64,000 nucleotides of DNA from JBAIYU01 sp036763085 (GCF_036763085.1 NZ_JBAIYU010000010.1:620001-684000); one strand, 5' to 3'; shown: positions 1 through 9,323, numbered from the stretch's first letter. A program made the numbers and translations. Notes: generated by a model from the letters alone, not told the origin.

Positions 1-731
1 TTATAATACGCCATAACTGCATCGCTATAACTGCCATCATCCTTATAAATAATGAAGGGTGGTAAGACTTCTAGTCCCGCTTTAGCCCCACGAATCCCTT
101 CAACAAGCACCATTGTTGGCTTACTGTCGGCTTTTGGATAAATCACCTGCAACCGCTTAGGTTCAAGATCTGCGTTACTCATTTTTTTGAGAATTTCAGC
201 CATACGCTCTGGTAGATGTATCATTGCAAACCGACCGCGGTATTTAACAAGATGCCTAGCAGCAGCAATAATGTCATCAAGACTGGCTTTAACTTCGTGC
301 CTTGCAATTGCAAGACTGCCACTAGGATTAATCAAGCCGCCGCCGACTGGCCGATAGGGAGGGTTAGAAACAACAAGATCGTATTTTCCTTGTGAAAGAT
401 ACCCTTTAACATTACAAAGATCTGCATTAATAACATCCATCTTTTGTGATAATCCATTAAGGGCTACACTGCGACTGGCCATTTCGGCAACGCGTTGATT
501 GATTTCTATACCAGTGACAAAACCTGCTCCCCGAGCAGCTAGCAATAAACCTATTATCCCTGTTCCAGTGCCCAAATCAATAACAGCTGACCCATGCTTT
601 AGCGTTGCAAAATGTGCTAATAGAACAGCATCCAGCGAAAACCGAAATTCATCCTCATGCTGGATTATCTTCATATTATTGATAATTAGGTCATCCAACC
701 GCTCTCCTGGGTTCAGTATTTCCTTATTCAT
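1..731 (-). CDS. yabB: tRNA(Val)-type adenine-N6 methyltransferase, YabB/TrmN6 family (C-terminus cut by window edge)
   Basis: SAM-dependent methyltransferase of the family that makes N6-methyladenine in tRNA. The translation shows SAM motif I (DLGTGTGIIGLLLAAR) and the adenine-N6 motif NPPY (VSNPPYRPVGGG). The ATG at 731 overlaps the stop of ricT by 8 nt, so the two are translationally coupled. About 243 codons are visible, near the usual family length of roughly 245-250, so only the last few residues lie outside. The order holB-ricT-yabB matches Bacillus holB-yaaT-yabA-yabB, except that yabA is missing here. The exact tRNA target is inferred from the family, not shown by the sequence. Confidence 0.85.
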   Translation of the reverse strand, partial: MNKEILNPGERLDDLIINNMKIIQHEDEFRFSLDAVLLAHFATLKHGSAVIDLGTGTGIIGLLLAARGAGFVTGIEINQRVAEMASRSVALNGLSQKMDVINADLCNVKGYLSQGKYDLVVSNPPYRPVGGGLINPSGSLAIARHEVKASLDDIIAAARHLVKYRGRFAMIHLPERMAEILKKMSNADLEPKRLQVIYPKADSKPTMVLVEGIRGAKAGLEVLPPFIIYKDDGSYSDAVMAYY

Positions 732-1536
732 CTTCCTTTTCGACTACTTCCTCCCACGGTACCACAAGGGTTTTACCGTCATCAAGTAATATTGTTGCTG
801 TCTTTTTGTTATTACTTACAGAGATTACTTTACCCTCGCCGTCTACTGTAATAACTTTTCTACCTGCAGTTGGTGCAACAACCTTTTTGCAGCTATGACC
901 ATAATAGTCACTTTCGTATTTGAGGCAACACATTAGTCTACCGCATATGCCAGATATTTTCGTTGGATTGAGCGATAAATTCTGCTCTTTTGCCATTCTG
1001 ATGGATACTGGCTCAAAATCACCGAGAAAAGTAGCGCAGCATAATGAACGACCGCAACACCCAATCCCGCCCATCATTTTGGCCTCATCTCGAACACCGA
1101 TTTGTCTTAATTCTATTCTAGTACGGAAAACGGCCGCAAGGTCTTTTACCAGTTCACGAAAATCGATACGCCCTTCGGCAGTAAAGTAGAAAATAATCTT
1201 ATTAACATCAAATGTGTATTCGACATCAATGAGTTTCATAGGCAGGTTGTGCGCTTGGATTTTTTGTTCACAAACCCTAAATGCCTCTTCTTCCTTAGCC
1301 GTGTTCTCTTTCACTTTGTCCATATCAATTGGTGATGCCTTGCGCTGCACTGTTTTAAGCGGTGCAACAATATCTTCTTCAGATACCTGTCTTGGGCCAA
1401 TTACAATTTGTCCATGCTCGAGACCACGCGCTGTCTCAACAATAACATTCTCGCCGGCTTTTAGTTCCATTTGCCCTGGATCGAAATAATATATTTTCCC
1501 GGCCTTTTTAAACCGTACACCTACTACTGTTTGCAC
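724..1536 (-). CDS. ricT: RicT/YaaT, PSP1-domain protein (stage 0 sporulation, RNA maturation complex)
   Basis: 270-aa PSP1-family protein. In Bacillus, RicT with RicA and RicF forms a complex carrying Fe-S clusters that helps RNase Y mature mRNAs and is needed for sporulation and competence. Visible here is the signature cysteine cluster: C160, C161, C166, C167 (GIGCCGRSLCC) and C198, C203, C204 (GICGRLMCC). The start is GTG at 1536, with the Shine-Dalgarno GGAGGAGG (1543-1550) lying in the end of holB, so the two genes are tightly coupled. The downstream gene yabB overlaps by 8 nt. RicA and RicF are not in this window. Confidence 0.92.
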   Translation of the reverse strand: MQTVVGVRFKKAGKIYYFDPGQMELKAGENVIVETARGLEHGQIVIGPRQVSEEDIVAPLKTVQRKASPIDMDKVKENTAKEEEAFRVCEQKIQAHNLPMKLIDVEYTFDVNKIIFYFTAEGRIDFRELVKDLAAVFRTRIELRQIGVRDEAKMMGGIGCCGRSLCCATFLGDFEPVSIRMAKEQNLSLNPTKISGICGRLMCCLKYESDYYGHSCKKVVAPTAGRKVITVDGEGKVISVSNNKKTATILLDDGKTLVVPWEEVVEKEDE

Positions 1537-1539
1537 CTT

Positions 1540-2529
1540 TTATCCTCCTCCGGCTAAATCGCGCAGCTTAATGAGCAAAGCCTCACCGGTTAAACGCGGA
1601 TTGGCGTTGGCTTGAAGCGATTGTCGGCATTTACTAATTTCCTTTAACGCTTTCATAAGCGCATACTCGCTCCAACTTCCAGCTTGCTTAGTCAAACCTT
1701 CTGTTAAATCAAAATTATATAAAAGTTTATCGTCTTGTCTATTAGCGATCATTAACATATCACGTAGAATCAAACTTAAGTATTCCAGAAGCGTTAAAAA
1801 TTCTTTACGTTCCAATTTATCTAATACTGCTGCCGTGTCCCAAACAAACTTCATACTACTATTATTTAAAGCAGCAGCAATATCCATAGCCCGATTACGA
1901 TCAGCCAATCCGTCGGGTACCAAGAACGTGAGCGCCTTCCCCATTTTGCCTCCGGACAGTCGAGCTGCTGTTTCAGCTTGCACTGAATTATAGCCTCTAA
2001 GTATTAAAGCCTCGGTCAAAACATTAGGCTTTAATGGCTGAAAAGATATGGACAGACAGCGTGAAATGATTGTTTCAAGCAAAAGCTGCCGCTTAGAAGA
2101 AATTAAAATAAATATAATATCCCCTTGCGGCTCTTCTAGCGTCTTAAGTATACTGTTGGCTGCTTGGACTGTCATTAGCTCGGCATCCTCTATAATGCAA
2201 ACTCGCCGACTTCCTAATAGCGGAGCCAAAGCTACCTCCTGCTGCAACTGCCTAATTTGTTCAATTTTTATTGAGGTTCCCTCTGGTCGAGTTGTAAGCA
2301 GATCAGGGTGAGTGTTACGTTCAATACTTTTGCAAGATTGACATAAACCACACGGCTTGCCAGCATCCGCCGAACACAAGATCGCTGCCGCCAGCATGCT
2401 CGCAATCATTGTTTTACCAATACCACTGGGTCCGGTAAAAAGCATTGCATGCGGCATTCTGTTGGAATTCAGCATGTTTTTCAGTCGCTCAATACTTTCA
2501 CTATTGCCAACTATATCATCCCACTGCAT
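1540..2529 (-). CDS. holB: DNA polymerase III delta-prime subunit (clamp loader)
   Basis: AAA+ clamp-loader subunit of the replicative polymerase. With the chosen start it is 329 aa. Walker A is GPSGIGKT (residues 33-40). The zinc-binding cysteines are C52, C60, C63 and C66, and the SRC motif sits in ETIISRCLSI. A longer reading frame begins with GTG at 2541, but that GTG lies inside the ribosome binding site (GAGGCG) of the ATG at 2529. The ATG also gives the usual family N-terminus (MQWDDIVGN), so 2529 is preferred. It starts 8 nt after the stop of yaaR and ends 3 nt before ricT. Confidence 0.93.
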   Translation of the reverse strand: MQWDDIVGNSESIERLKNMLNSNRMPHAMLFTGPSGIGKTMIASMLAAAILCSADAGKPCGLCQSCKSIERNTHPDLLTTRPEGTSIKIEQIRQLQQEVALAPLLGSRRVCIIEDAELMTVQAANSILKTLEEPQGDIIFILISSKRQLLLETIISRCLSISFQPLKPNVLTEALILRGYNSVQAETAARLSGGKMGKALTFLVPDGLADRNRAMDIAAALNNSSMKFVWDTAAVLDKLERKEFLTLLEYLSLILRDMLMIANRQDDKLLYNFDLTEGLTKQAGSWSEYALMKALKEISKCRQSLQANANPRLTGEALLIKLRDLAGGG

Positions 2530-2537
2530 AAATCGCC

Positions 2538-2984
2538 TCACATATATAGGTCAACTAACATGCCGCGAATAGCATCCTGTTTGGCCATAATCTCAAGCTG
2601 ACGATCTTGGCCATTCCTAACATCTTCAGTTAGGCTGGCTAATGTGTCGTCTACTTTTTTAATAGTTGTATACATCTTCTGCCTGCCTTGGCGATCCCAC
2701 CCAGTTTGGGACTGAAGAGTATACATTTTTGATACTGTTTCGCTGATAAAACTGCGAACTAATTCACGATACGTCTTAAGCTCGGAGTAAGTCGGCACTT
2801 GTCCCAATCTGGCTCCCTGCTTAGTTATCTGCTCCATAAGAGCATCGAGACGTTCCTTAGAATACCCTGCTTGACTACGCAAAAGGTCATTCGAAAAAGG
2901 ATTAGAAGTTTTTCCAGGTTTGGCATTGCTGTCTGAATCACTAATCGGCAGGGCATTTAATGCTGCTCGGTTGTTTATTTTCAC
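2538..2984 (-). CDS. yaaR: YaaR family protein (DUF327)
   Basis: 148-aa DUF327 protein of unknown function, identified by sequence type and by its conserved place just upstream of holB, as in Bacillus (tmk-yaaQ-yaaR-holB). It starts with GTG at 2984 after AAAGG. It looks soluble: a low-complexity N-terminus followed by a helical region with the conserved-looking core SFISETVSKMYTLQSQTGWDRQGRQK. No catalytic motif is visible. The neighbour yaaQ (the c-di-AMP receptor DarA in Bacillus) is absent from the 108-bp gap to tmk. Confidence 0.85.
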   Translation of the reverse strand: MKINNRAALNALPISDSDSNAKPGKTSNPFSNDLLRSQAGYSKERLDALMEQITKQGARLGQVPTYSELKTYRELVRSFISETVSKMYTLQSQTGWDRQGRQKMYTTIKKVDDTLASLTEDVRNGQDRQLEIMAKQDAIRGMLVDLYM

Positions 2985-3092
2985 AAGAACCAGCCTTTCA
3001 ACTTTTAGATAATGGTTCTTCGTATTTGAGCATACGTTATCTATTTTAAATTATAATTGGTTTATATGAATTAAGCAAATAAAGCCTATATA

Positions 3093-3764
3093 TTACAGTA
3101 TTCTTTCAGAAACTATATTATAAATTTCTTCATGTATTTCATCTATTGTCCTAAGTCTGTCACGCTCTACACACGAGACCTTCTGCCACCCATATTTTTC
3201 AGCAATTTCACAATAATTATTATAACACCGCGCTAGATACTGTTCGTCACGTTCATGAATATCTGCAGCCGTACCGGATAGAATAGCCCGTTCTTTAATG
3301 AGCTTTCTGCTGTGTTCAGGAGGCATATTTAGAAATATTACTGCATCTGGTATGGGCAGGCCAAACTTTATAAACTCAAAATCCCAAAGCCAATTGAGGT
3401 AAGCTTCTCTAGCCTCTTTATCGTCGATTTTAATGGCCTGATGAACCATATTTGATGTAGTATAGCGATCACAGATCACAATTCCGCCTGCTTCATAGAA
3501 ACTTTCCCAATCCTTTTTAAAAGACGCATATCGATCAACTGCGTAGAAAGTTGAAGCGGCATAGGGATTTACTGCCTGAGCATTATCGCCAAATTCCCCA
3601 TTCAAGTACATCTTTATTAGCGCTGAAGATTGGCTTTTATAGTCGGGAAACTCAATCTTCCGAACATTTCGTTTTTCTGTTAATAGTCTGCTAAAGAGTT
3701 TCTCGGCCTGAGTAGCCTTGCCACAGCCGTCACCTGCTTCAATAATTATAAGTTTTCCTGTCAT
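3093..3764 (-). CDS. tmk: thymidylate kinase-like P-loop kinase
   Basis: 223-aa deoxynucleoside monophosphate kinase of the dTMP kinase family (dTMP to dTDP). The N-terminal P-loop reads EAGDGCGKATQ; the residue after GK is Ala where most Tmk proteins have Ser or Thr. The DRY-type motif (VICDRYTTSN) and the LID arginines are present. From memory, GKATQ versions occur in a clostridial branch of this family, so it is probably active but may differ in substrate. It starts one base after the stop of the decarboxylase gene upstream. A second, canonical tmk elsewhere in the genome cannot be excluded. Confidence 0.82.
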   Translation of the reverse strand: MTGKLIIIEAGDGCGKATQAEKLFSRLLTEKRNVRKIEFPDYKSQSSALIKMYLNGEFGDNAQAVNPYAASTFYAVDRYASFKKDWESFYEAGGIVICDRYTTSNMVHQAIKIDDKEAREAYLNWLWDFEFIKFGLPIPDAVIFLNMPPEHSRKLIKERAILSGTAADIHERDEQYLARCYNNYCEIAEKYGWQKVSCVERDRLRTIDEIHEEIYNIVSERIL

Positions 3765-3765
3765 T

Positions 3766-5241
3766 TCAATCCACCACTTTAATAGTTTTCAGCGTATAGT
3801 CTTCCGGTCCTGATATGTGAAGACCTGCTTTCTGCAGCTGATCGCAATAGTTAATTATTTCTTGAGTTATCCGCTCTCCCGGACACAATAGAGGAATTCC
3901 CGGAGGATAAAATGTTACTATTTCAGCACAGATATGTCCGGCTGAGTGCTTAAAAGGGACAGTACACTGATTTCCAAACAACGCCTCCCGTGGTGAGAGC
4001 ACACCTTCAGGCGGTTCGGGATAACGCACAGAAACGCACGCGGTATTCATAGTTGAGAAGTCACAGCTTCTGGCATACTTAGCAGCCATATCCCTAAGAG
4101 CATCAACCAAAATAGCTGCTTCCTTTTCTGTATCTCCTAGTGTAATTAAAAATAAAATATTATATATATCAGACAGCTCAACTTGGACTTTATATTGATG
4201 CCTTAGTATTCGCTCAGCTTCCGCTCCCCTCAGCCCTAGTTCTTTTACGGAAACTGTGACTTTTGTTGGATCTATGCTGTATACCCCTGACTCTCCTATC
4301 TTCTCTTTTCCGAAGCAATAAAGTCCTGGAATTGTGTTTATTTCTCTTCGTACCCACTCAGCTAGTTCAATTGATTTACTGATAAGTTCACGACCTTGCA
4401 GAGCCATTTGCATTCTGGCTACATCCAGTGAAGCAAGCAGTATATAGTTAGGGCTTGTTGACTGAACCAGCTGCAGCATTGCTTTAAGCCTAGGCACACT
4501 TATTCGGCCTTCTCGGCAGTGAACTATAGAACACTGCGTCAATGCCCCTATGATCTTATGGGTACTTTGGGCACAAATATCTGCTCCCGCATCGAGTGCC
4601 TGCAACGGCAGACGCTCATCAAATTTCAGGTGTGGACCATGTGCTTCATCAACTATGACTACCATATTATGTTCATGCACAATGTCCACAATTTTTTTCA
4701 AATCTGTTGATACACCATAATAGGTTGGATTTATTATCAGCACTCCTTTAGCATCTGGATGCTGCTTTACAGTAATTTCTACAGTTTCTGGTGTAACCCC
4801 CATCGCTAGGCCTAAATCATGGTCTACAGCCGGATGCATAAATACAGGAATAGCACCATTTAAGATTATCCCGCCTATTATTGAACGATGGGCATTGCGG
4901 GGCACAATGATTTTATCACCTGGTCCAGCGATTGTCATAATCATGGCATAAATGCCACCGGTTGTACCATTAATAACAAAAAAGCTATGATCGGCACCAT
5001 ACAGTTCGGCTGCCAAATCCTGAGCCTTTTTAATACATCCGTGTGGTTCATGGAAATCATCTAGTTCCTCCATGAGAGCTAGATCAAGTTCTAATGTCTC
5101 TTTACTAATTAGTTCACCTAGTAAAGGATGAATACCTTTGCCTTGCTTATGACCAGGCGTATGAAACGGGACGACTCCATCCTTAACATATTTTAGCATT
5201 GCATTCAACAAAGGAGTTTCAGCTTGTCTGCCCCTATACAA
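3766..5241 (-). CDS. Orn/Lys/Arg decarboxylase, aspartate-aminotransferase fold (YaaO/SpeA family)
   Basis: 491-aa PLP decarboxylase of the fold-I Orn/Lys/Arg family, which makes polyamines (agmatine or cadaverine/putrescine). The PLP lysine is K229 in STHK, preceded by the VDEAHG loop (residues 198-202). Length matches the short Bacillus-type enzymes. It starts with TTG at 5241 behind a strong GGAGGCGG site. It leads the operon yaaO-tmk-yaaR-holB-ricT-yabB. A second, unrelated decarboxylase of fold III lies at 20098-21279, so the organism has two routes to di- or polyamines. Substrate cannot be decided by eye. Confidence 0.88.
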   Translation of the reverse strand: MYRGRQAETPLLNAMLKYVKDGVVPFHTPGHKQGKGIHPLLGELISKETLELDLALMEELDDFHEPHGCIKKAQDLAAELYGADHSFFVINGTTGGIYAMIMTIAGPGDKIIVPRNAHRSIIGGIILNGAIPVFMHPAVDHDLGLAMGVTPETVEITVKQHPDAKGVLIINPTYYGVSTDLKKIVDIVHEHNMVVIVDEAHGPHLKFDERLPLQALDAGADICAQSTHKIIGALTQCSIVHCREGRISVPRLKAMLQLVQSTSPNYILLASLDVARMQMALQGRELISKSIELAEWVRREINTIPGLYCFGKEKIGESGVYSIDPTKVTVSVKELGLRGAEAERILRHQYKVQVELSDIYNILFLITLGDTEKEAAILVDALRDMAAKYARSCDFSTMNTACVSVRYPEPPEGVLSPREALFGNQCTVPFKHSAGHICAEIVTFYPPGIPLLCPGERITQEIINYCDQLQKAGLHISGPEDYTLKTIKVVD

Positions 5242-5386
5242 AACAACCGCCTCCGTGTACTAAATTTATATATTGTTACCTTAGATGAATAATTGTTAAT
5301 AAAGGTTAAATTTGGCTTCTCCGCATATTATAACCTATTTTCTTCTAATAATGATACAACTGTGGCAAAAGCATATCTAACGGATA

Positions 5387-5422
5387 AACAAAAAAAGATA
5401 AAGCGAAATACGCCCTATCTTT
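5387..5422 (-). terminator. intrinsic terminator at the end of the DUF192 gene
   Basis: Stem AAAGATA/TATCTTT (5394-5400 with 5416-5422) extended by GCG/CGC, followed on the minus strand by a T run (5387-5393). It overlaps the last codon of the DUF192 gene, so it probably closes the unit running in from 9.3 kb or 7.6 kb. Confidence 0.6.
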
Positions 5423-5750
5423 TAAAGACTAGTTTATCCCCTGCGTTAGCTGGCTCCGCCCCTCCCGCAGGCAGTTCTATTACATATGAGCTGCCTTTTT
5501 TTGCAGCTATTTTGCCTGACTGCATTTTAGAAACTTTCTCGAGAACAACATCATCCTTACTGACAAATAGCACATCAATCGGATAACGCATGCCAAATGT
5601 ATGTACACTATTGCATGGCCTAATAACCAAACAGTGCCCAGGCGGCAATAGAGCAGTACCTAAAAGTCCTTTTAGTCGAGCAAAGAAATTGTCCGCTATT
5701 CTTACTTGATCGGCCAAGATATAACCGTTAGTTTCGTTTATAAGCTTCAC
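5415..5750 (-). CDS. DUF192 family protein
   Basis: 111-aa DUF192 protein. The family hallmark PCNSVHTFGMRYPIDVLFV is present at about residues 45-64, and the length is typical for the bare domain. Function is not established; family members are often exported or periplasmic, but this copy has no signal peptide. It starts with GTG at 5750 with GGTGAGG just upstream and follows the TIGR03943 gene by 20 bp, so it is probably the last gene of that operon. Confidence 0.85.
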   Translation of the reverse strand: MKLINETNGYILADQVRIADNFFARLKGLLGTALLPPGHCLVIRPCNSVHTFGMRYPIDVLFVSKDDVVLEKVSKMQSGKIAAKKGSSYVIELPAGGAEPANAGDKLVFKR

Positions 5751-5770
5751 TTACCTCACCTACTAAACTT

Positions 5771-6559
5771 TTATATTTCCGGCAATCCTTCTGGAGCATA
5801 AAGGTAAGGATTCTCAGGCATATTTATTTGATTTATATTCGTTACTTCTAAATATACATCCTCTTTGCTCATTGCAATTTTCCCATTAACTTTTACCCAG
5901 GTATCATTTGGAAATGGTGCCCTGCCATTAACAGTAAAGCCTAGTACTTGAGCATCAGCAGCACAACAGACAACAGTGTAACGGGCAATCATATATTTGT
6001 CTTTATCCATTAATGGATGATGTGCAATAAAGCCTTCAAGTTCGATTTCTTTTCCGATAAACTCAGTTTTATATCGCTGAATCTTAGCAAACTGCACAAT
6101 GAAATTATTATCGCTTAGTTTAATATAATCGTCAGTTGCCTTTTTTTTCTCAGTTTCTGGCTGCTTTTTTTCATTATCACTTGTTGAGTTTTGCTTAGTT
6201 TTTTGCTGTGTCTCACCTTGAACTTGATCAATTCTATTATATCCACCAAAAGTGAATAGTCCCTTTTGGCCTATCATAGAACTTCCTAATACTTGAGGAG
6301 AAAATAATAGCGGGCTTAGGGCGGTAATTAGGACAATTACTGGAATGCCCTGTATAGTAAATTTAATTTGCCTTTTTATAACTTTCCTTATTAAAGTTAA
6401 TAACGCTAAAACGAACATTATTACAACTAGCACAAATGATATTTTAGTCAATGGAATAAAGCGGGGGTTAATATAAAGACTAATTGTGCCATTGTTTATA
6501 AGCTGATAGAGTGTATTTGCCAATAGAAAAAGGGTGATTGTCCTACCTAAATCACTCAT
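5771..6559 (-). CDS. TIGR03943/DUF1980 family protein (YcgQ-like), partner of the adjacent permease
   Basis: 262-aa membrane-anchored protein. Three hydrophobic segments lie in the first about 110 residues, then a charged low-complexity linker rich in K, E and Q, then a C-terminal beta-rich domain with a vicinal Cys pair (ARYTVVCCAADAQ). It overlaps the permease stop by 4 nt (ATGA), a sign of stoichiometric expression. This pair is widespread in Firmicutes and often sits with metal transport genes; the exact role is unknown. Together with the ABC genes next door it suggests metal handling. Confidence 0.8.
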   Translation of the reverse strand: MSDLGRTITLFLLANTLYQLINNGTISLYINPRFIPLTKISFVLVVIMFVLALLTLIRKVIKRQIKFTIQGIPVIVLITALSPLLFSPQVLGSSMIGQKGLFTFGGYNRIDQVQGETQQKTKQNSTSDNEKKQPETEKKKATDDYIKLSDNNFIVQFAKIQRYKTEFIGKEIELEGFIAHHPLMDKDKYMIARYTVVCCAADAQVLGFTVNGRAPFPNDTWVKVNGKIAMSKEDVYLEVTNINQINMPENPYLYAPEGLPEI

Positions 6560-7578
6560 CTAATCACCCCTAACTGATTGATTAATATTCCATAGCTAAA
6601 AACCGTAATTGAAACGATAGTGACTAAATATAAAACAAATCTTGTTTTAAATACCGCGCGAAGCATCAGGAGATTTTTCAAATCAATCATTGGTCCATAA
6701 ACAAGAAAGGTAACTAAAGCTCCGGCTGTAAAAGTATTGACAAAGGTACTAGCGACAAATGCATCCGCCCCTGAACAGATCGACAGGAAAAAAGCTGCAA
6801 TCATCATTACTCCGACCGACACTTCGGAATTGCCCCCGAGTAAGTTTAGCCATTCCCTTGGTATATATACCTGCATAATTGCAGCCATTAATGCCCCAAT
6901 TATTAAATACTTCATTATACTAAAGAATTCATCAAGACAATGATTAATAGCCCCGGAAATACGACCCACGCCGAGGCCTGTGTTGCTATGGCTGCATCCG
7001 CAGGCACAGTGATTGCTTTTACCTTTAATAAGAATACTCTTTTTACCCCAAATTGCTAAAGTAACCAAACCGATAATAATAGCAATTACAAAGGCTCCGC
7101 CCAACCGAAAAGCCACTATCTCCGGTTGGCTATAAAATGCGTAGCTTGTTGCCAGACCAACTATTGGATTAACAATAGGTATTGTCAATAACATTACTAC
7201 AGCTAAATGTGCAGGCACTCCCTTCTCAATGAGTTTTCTTATAATCGGTACAAGCCCACATTCACAAAAAGGAAATATTACACCCAATAACCCGCTTACA
7301 ACGACAGCTGGAAGCAAACTTTTAGGCAACAGCTTCCTAATTAATTCAGGGCTAACAAAGATCTCTAAGAGGAACGATCCTATTACCCCTATAAGAACAA
7401 ATGGTAGTGCTTCGATAACAATACTAAAAAAAATTATATGGACTGTAGTAAAATGCTCTACAAGCCAATTAGAAAACTTCACGCCTAGCTCGCTATATTT
7501 GGGCAGTAGTATAGCAAGCATACTCCCACTTAATAACGTTATGATTGACCATGGGCTAATCTGCCTAATCCATTGCAT
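6556..7578 (-). CDS. permease of the YraQ/UPF0718 (ArsP_1) family (YcgR-like)
   Basis: 340-aa polytopic membrane protein with about eight hydrophobic segments. Family signatures are the PFCECGLVPIIRKLIEKG segment and the TIPIVNP loop. The central cytoplasmic loop carries a Cys/His-rich stretch (NHCACGCSHSN, near residue 192) that could bind a metal ion. The start at 7578 has GGAGG 8 nt upstream. It is separated from znuB by a terminator, so this pair has its own promoter in 7580-7680 or depends on read-through. The substrate is unknown; metals are a reasonable inference from the motif and neighbours. Confidence 0.8.
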   Translation of the reverse strand: MQWIRQISPWSIITLLSGSMLAILLPKYSELGVKFSNWLVEHFTTVHIIFFSIVIEALPFVLIGVIGSFLLEIFVSPELIRKLLPKSLLPAVVVSGLLGVIFPFCECGLVPIIRKLIEKGVPAHLAVVMLLTIPIVNPIVGLATSYAFYSQPEIVAFRLGGAFVIAIIIGLVTLAIWGKKSILIKGKSNHCACGCSHSNTGLGVGRISGAINHCLDEFFSIMKYLIIGALMAAIMQVYIPREWLNLLGGNSEVSVGVMMIAAFFLSICSGADAFVASTFVNTFTAGALVTFLVYGPMIDLKNLLMLRAVFKTRFVLYLVTIVSITVFSYGILINQLGVIR

Positions 7579-7674
7579 AATTTACCTCCTTACATAAAAT
7601 CAAAAGGACTTCCTTTAAATTTATATTAAAGAAGGCCCTAGCTCATTCGTTATATTCCTATTTAATGTTTGCTA

Positions 7675-7705
7675 TTAAAAAAGACAAAACCGCCTACGCG
7701 GTTTT
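7675..7705 (-). terminator. intrinsic terminator after znuB
   Basis: Perfect 8-bp stem AAAACCGC/GCGGTTTT (7686-7693 with 7698-7705), 4-nt loop, followed on the minus strand by a T-rich tail. It ends the ABC transporter transcript ahead of the permease pair. Confidence 0.8.
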
Positions 7706-7744
7706 TTGCAAAGTATTCACACTATTAAACTTGCTTCATTGTAG

Positions 7745-8581
7745 CTAGCATTTATGGCTAGCTGTATTAACATTCCGTACACTGCTTATTTGTTTTACTG
7801 CAAATAAGATGATGAAGATAGCAACTGCTGCGATAACTATCGTCCCGCCTGTTGCCAAGTTGGCTGTAAAAGATACCAACAAGCCAGATATTACCGCTGT
7901 TTCTGAAATGATAATAGCATTAATTAACGTACTGCGAAAACTTCGGGATATTTGCAGGCTGGCTGCAACTGGTATAACCATTAGCGCGGAAACTAATAAA
8001 ATACCAACAATGCGCATCGAAACAGAAACAGTAAGCGCCGTCAATACAGCAAGGATGGTATTGATTTTTCTAACAGGTATTCCGCTGACTTTAGCAGACT
8101 CCTCGTCGAAAGTTATATATACAAGCTCTTTAAATATGTACGATAACACACCTAATACTACCAGTGTTAAGCCTGTAATTGTCGCAACATCACTGGTTGT
8201 AACAGTTACAATACTGCCAAACAGGTAGCTGATTAGATTTACATTGTTTGATCTCATCATACTGCTGAATATAATTGCAACTGCTATGCCGGTATAGAAA
8301 AAAATTGCTAATATCATATCGGCAAAGGCTGGGCGTCTAGCTCTAAGTTCTTCAATACCTAAAGCCGACAGCACAGTTACAACAGTTGCACTGAGAACTG
8401 GATAAACATCTAGTAGCCAACCGGCAGAAACACCGGCAAAAGCGATATGTCCGAGTCCATCCCCAATCAAAGATTGGCGCTTCATTATAAGAAATATCCC
8501 AATTGCCGGACACAGTATCCCAACCAATATTCCAGCAACAAGCGCTCGCTGCATAAATTCATATTGTAATAAATCAAGCAT
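7745..8581 (-). CDS. znuB: metal ABC transporter permease, ZnuB/MntB family
   Basis: 278-aa ABC-3 family permease with about eight membrane helices and the family motif GDGLGHIAFAG near residue 41. It forms the membrane channel for zinc, manganese or iron with the ATPase encoded just upstream; the genes overlap by 8 nt. No periplasmic binding protein gene is present in the cluster, so one must be supplied from elsewhere. Zinc is the usual substrate for the ZnuCB arrangement, but the upstream palindrome resembles a Fur rather than a Zur box, so the metal is left open. Confidence 0.87.
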   Translation of the reverse strand: MLDLLQYEFMQRALVAGILVGILCPAIGIFLIMKRQSLIGDGLGHIAFAGVSAGWLLDVYPVLSATVVTVLSALGIEELRARRPAFADMILAIFFYTGIAVAIIFSSMMRSNNVNLISYLFGSIVTVTTSDVATITGLTLVVLGVLSYIFKELVYITFDEESAKVSGIPVRKINTILAVLTALTVSVSMRIVGILLVSALMVIPVAASLQISRSFRSTLINAIIISETAVISGLLVSFTANLATGGTIVIAAVAIFIILFAVKQISSVRNVNTASHKC

Positions 8582-9323
8582 TGCTGAGTTTCCCCCAATT
8601 TACTTTGTCTGCCCAGCTATTCCTGCGAACTTCACAGCAATTGTTAAAACCAGCCGAACTTCCATAATAACTAATTCCACCATTAATACTTAAGATTTGA
8701 CCGGCAAACTGCGAAACTCGATCAACGTCATGAGAAACAAGAATTATTGAGGTTTTACATGTTTCATTTATGGATTTTAACAAGGCATAGATATTATCAC
8801 GTGATTTGGCGTCGACGCCAGACATGGCCTCATCCATAAGTACTACTTCAGGGTTACTTACAAGGGCCTTAGCGATAGCTACCCGCTGCTGCTGCCCGCC
8901 TGAGAGTTCACCGATCATTCTTTTACTAAACTGCTGCATTCCAACGGTACAAAGAGCTTCCTCTATCATTGCACGATCCTCTTTACTTGGTTTGCGTCCA
9001 ATACCCAGTTTAGCAACCCTTCCCATTGCTACTACTTCTTCAACTGTTACCGGAAAACTTCTATTGCATATTCCCTGCTGAGCAATATACGCTAGCTTAT
9101 GTCTATCACTAAAATTTTCAATTGGTACTCCTAATATCTTAACGGTCCCAGAATCAGGCTTTAGAAGCCCCACACATAACTTTAACAAGGTTGATTTACC
9201 TGCCCCATTAGGGCCGACCATTGCCAGAAAAACACCCTTGGGTATTTCTAAACTGATGTTTTCTAGCACTGTATTTCCCTGCGAATATGAAAATGAAATA
9301 TCATTTAATGCGAATACACTCAT
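8574..9323 (-). CDS. znuC: metal ABC transporter ATP-binding protein, ZnuC/MntA family
   Basis: 249-aa ABC ATPase: Walker A GPNGAGKST, Q-loop AYIAQQ, signature LSGGQQQR, Walker B VVLMDEAMSGVD and the switch His in VSHDVD. The reading frame can be extended to a TTG at 9383, but the ATG at 9323 gives the family N-terminus (MSVFALNDISFSYSQ) and is preferred. The C-terminal tail has a CC pair (NNCCEVRR). The gene leads the operon and has a roughly 200-bp AT-rich leader with two palindromes upstream. Confidence 0.87.
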   Translation of the reverse strand: MSVFALNDISFSYSQGNTVLENISLEIPKGVFLAMVGPNGAGKSTLLKLCVGLLKPDSGTVKILGVPIENFSDRHKLAYIAQQGICNRSFPVTVEEVVAMGRVAKLGIGRKPSKEDRAMIEEALCTVGMQQFSKRMIGELSGGQQQRVAIAKALVSNPEVVLMDEAMSGVDAKSRDNIYALLKSINETCKTSIILVSHDVDRVSQFAGQILSINGGISYYGSSAGFNNCCEVRRNSWADKVNWGKLSNA

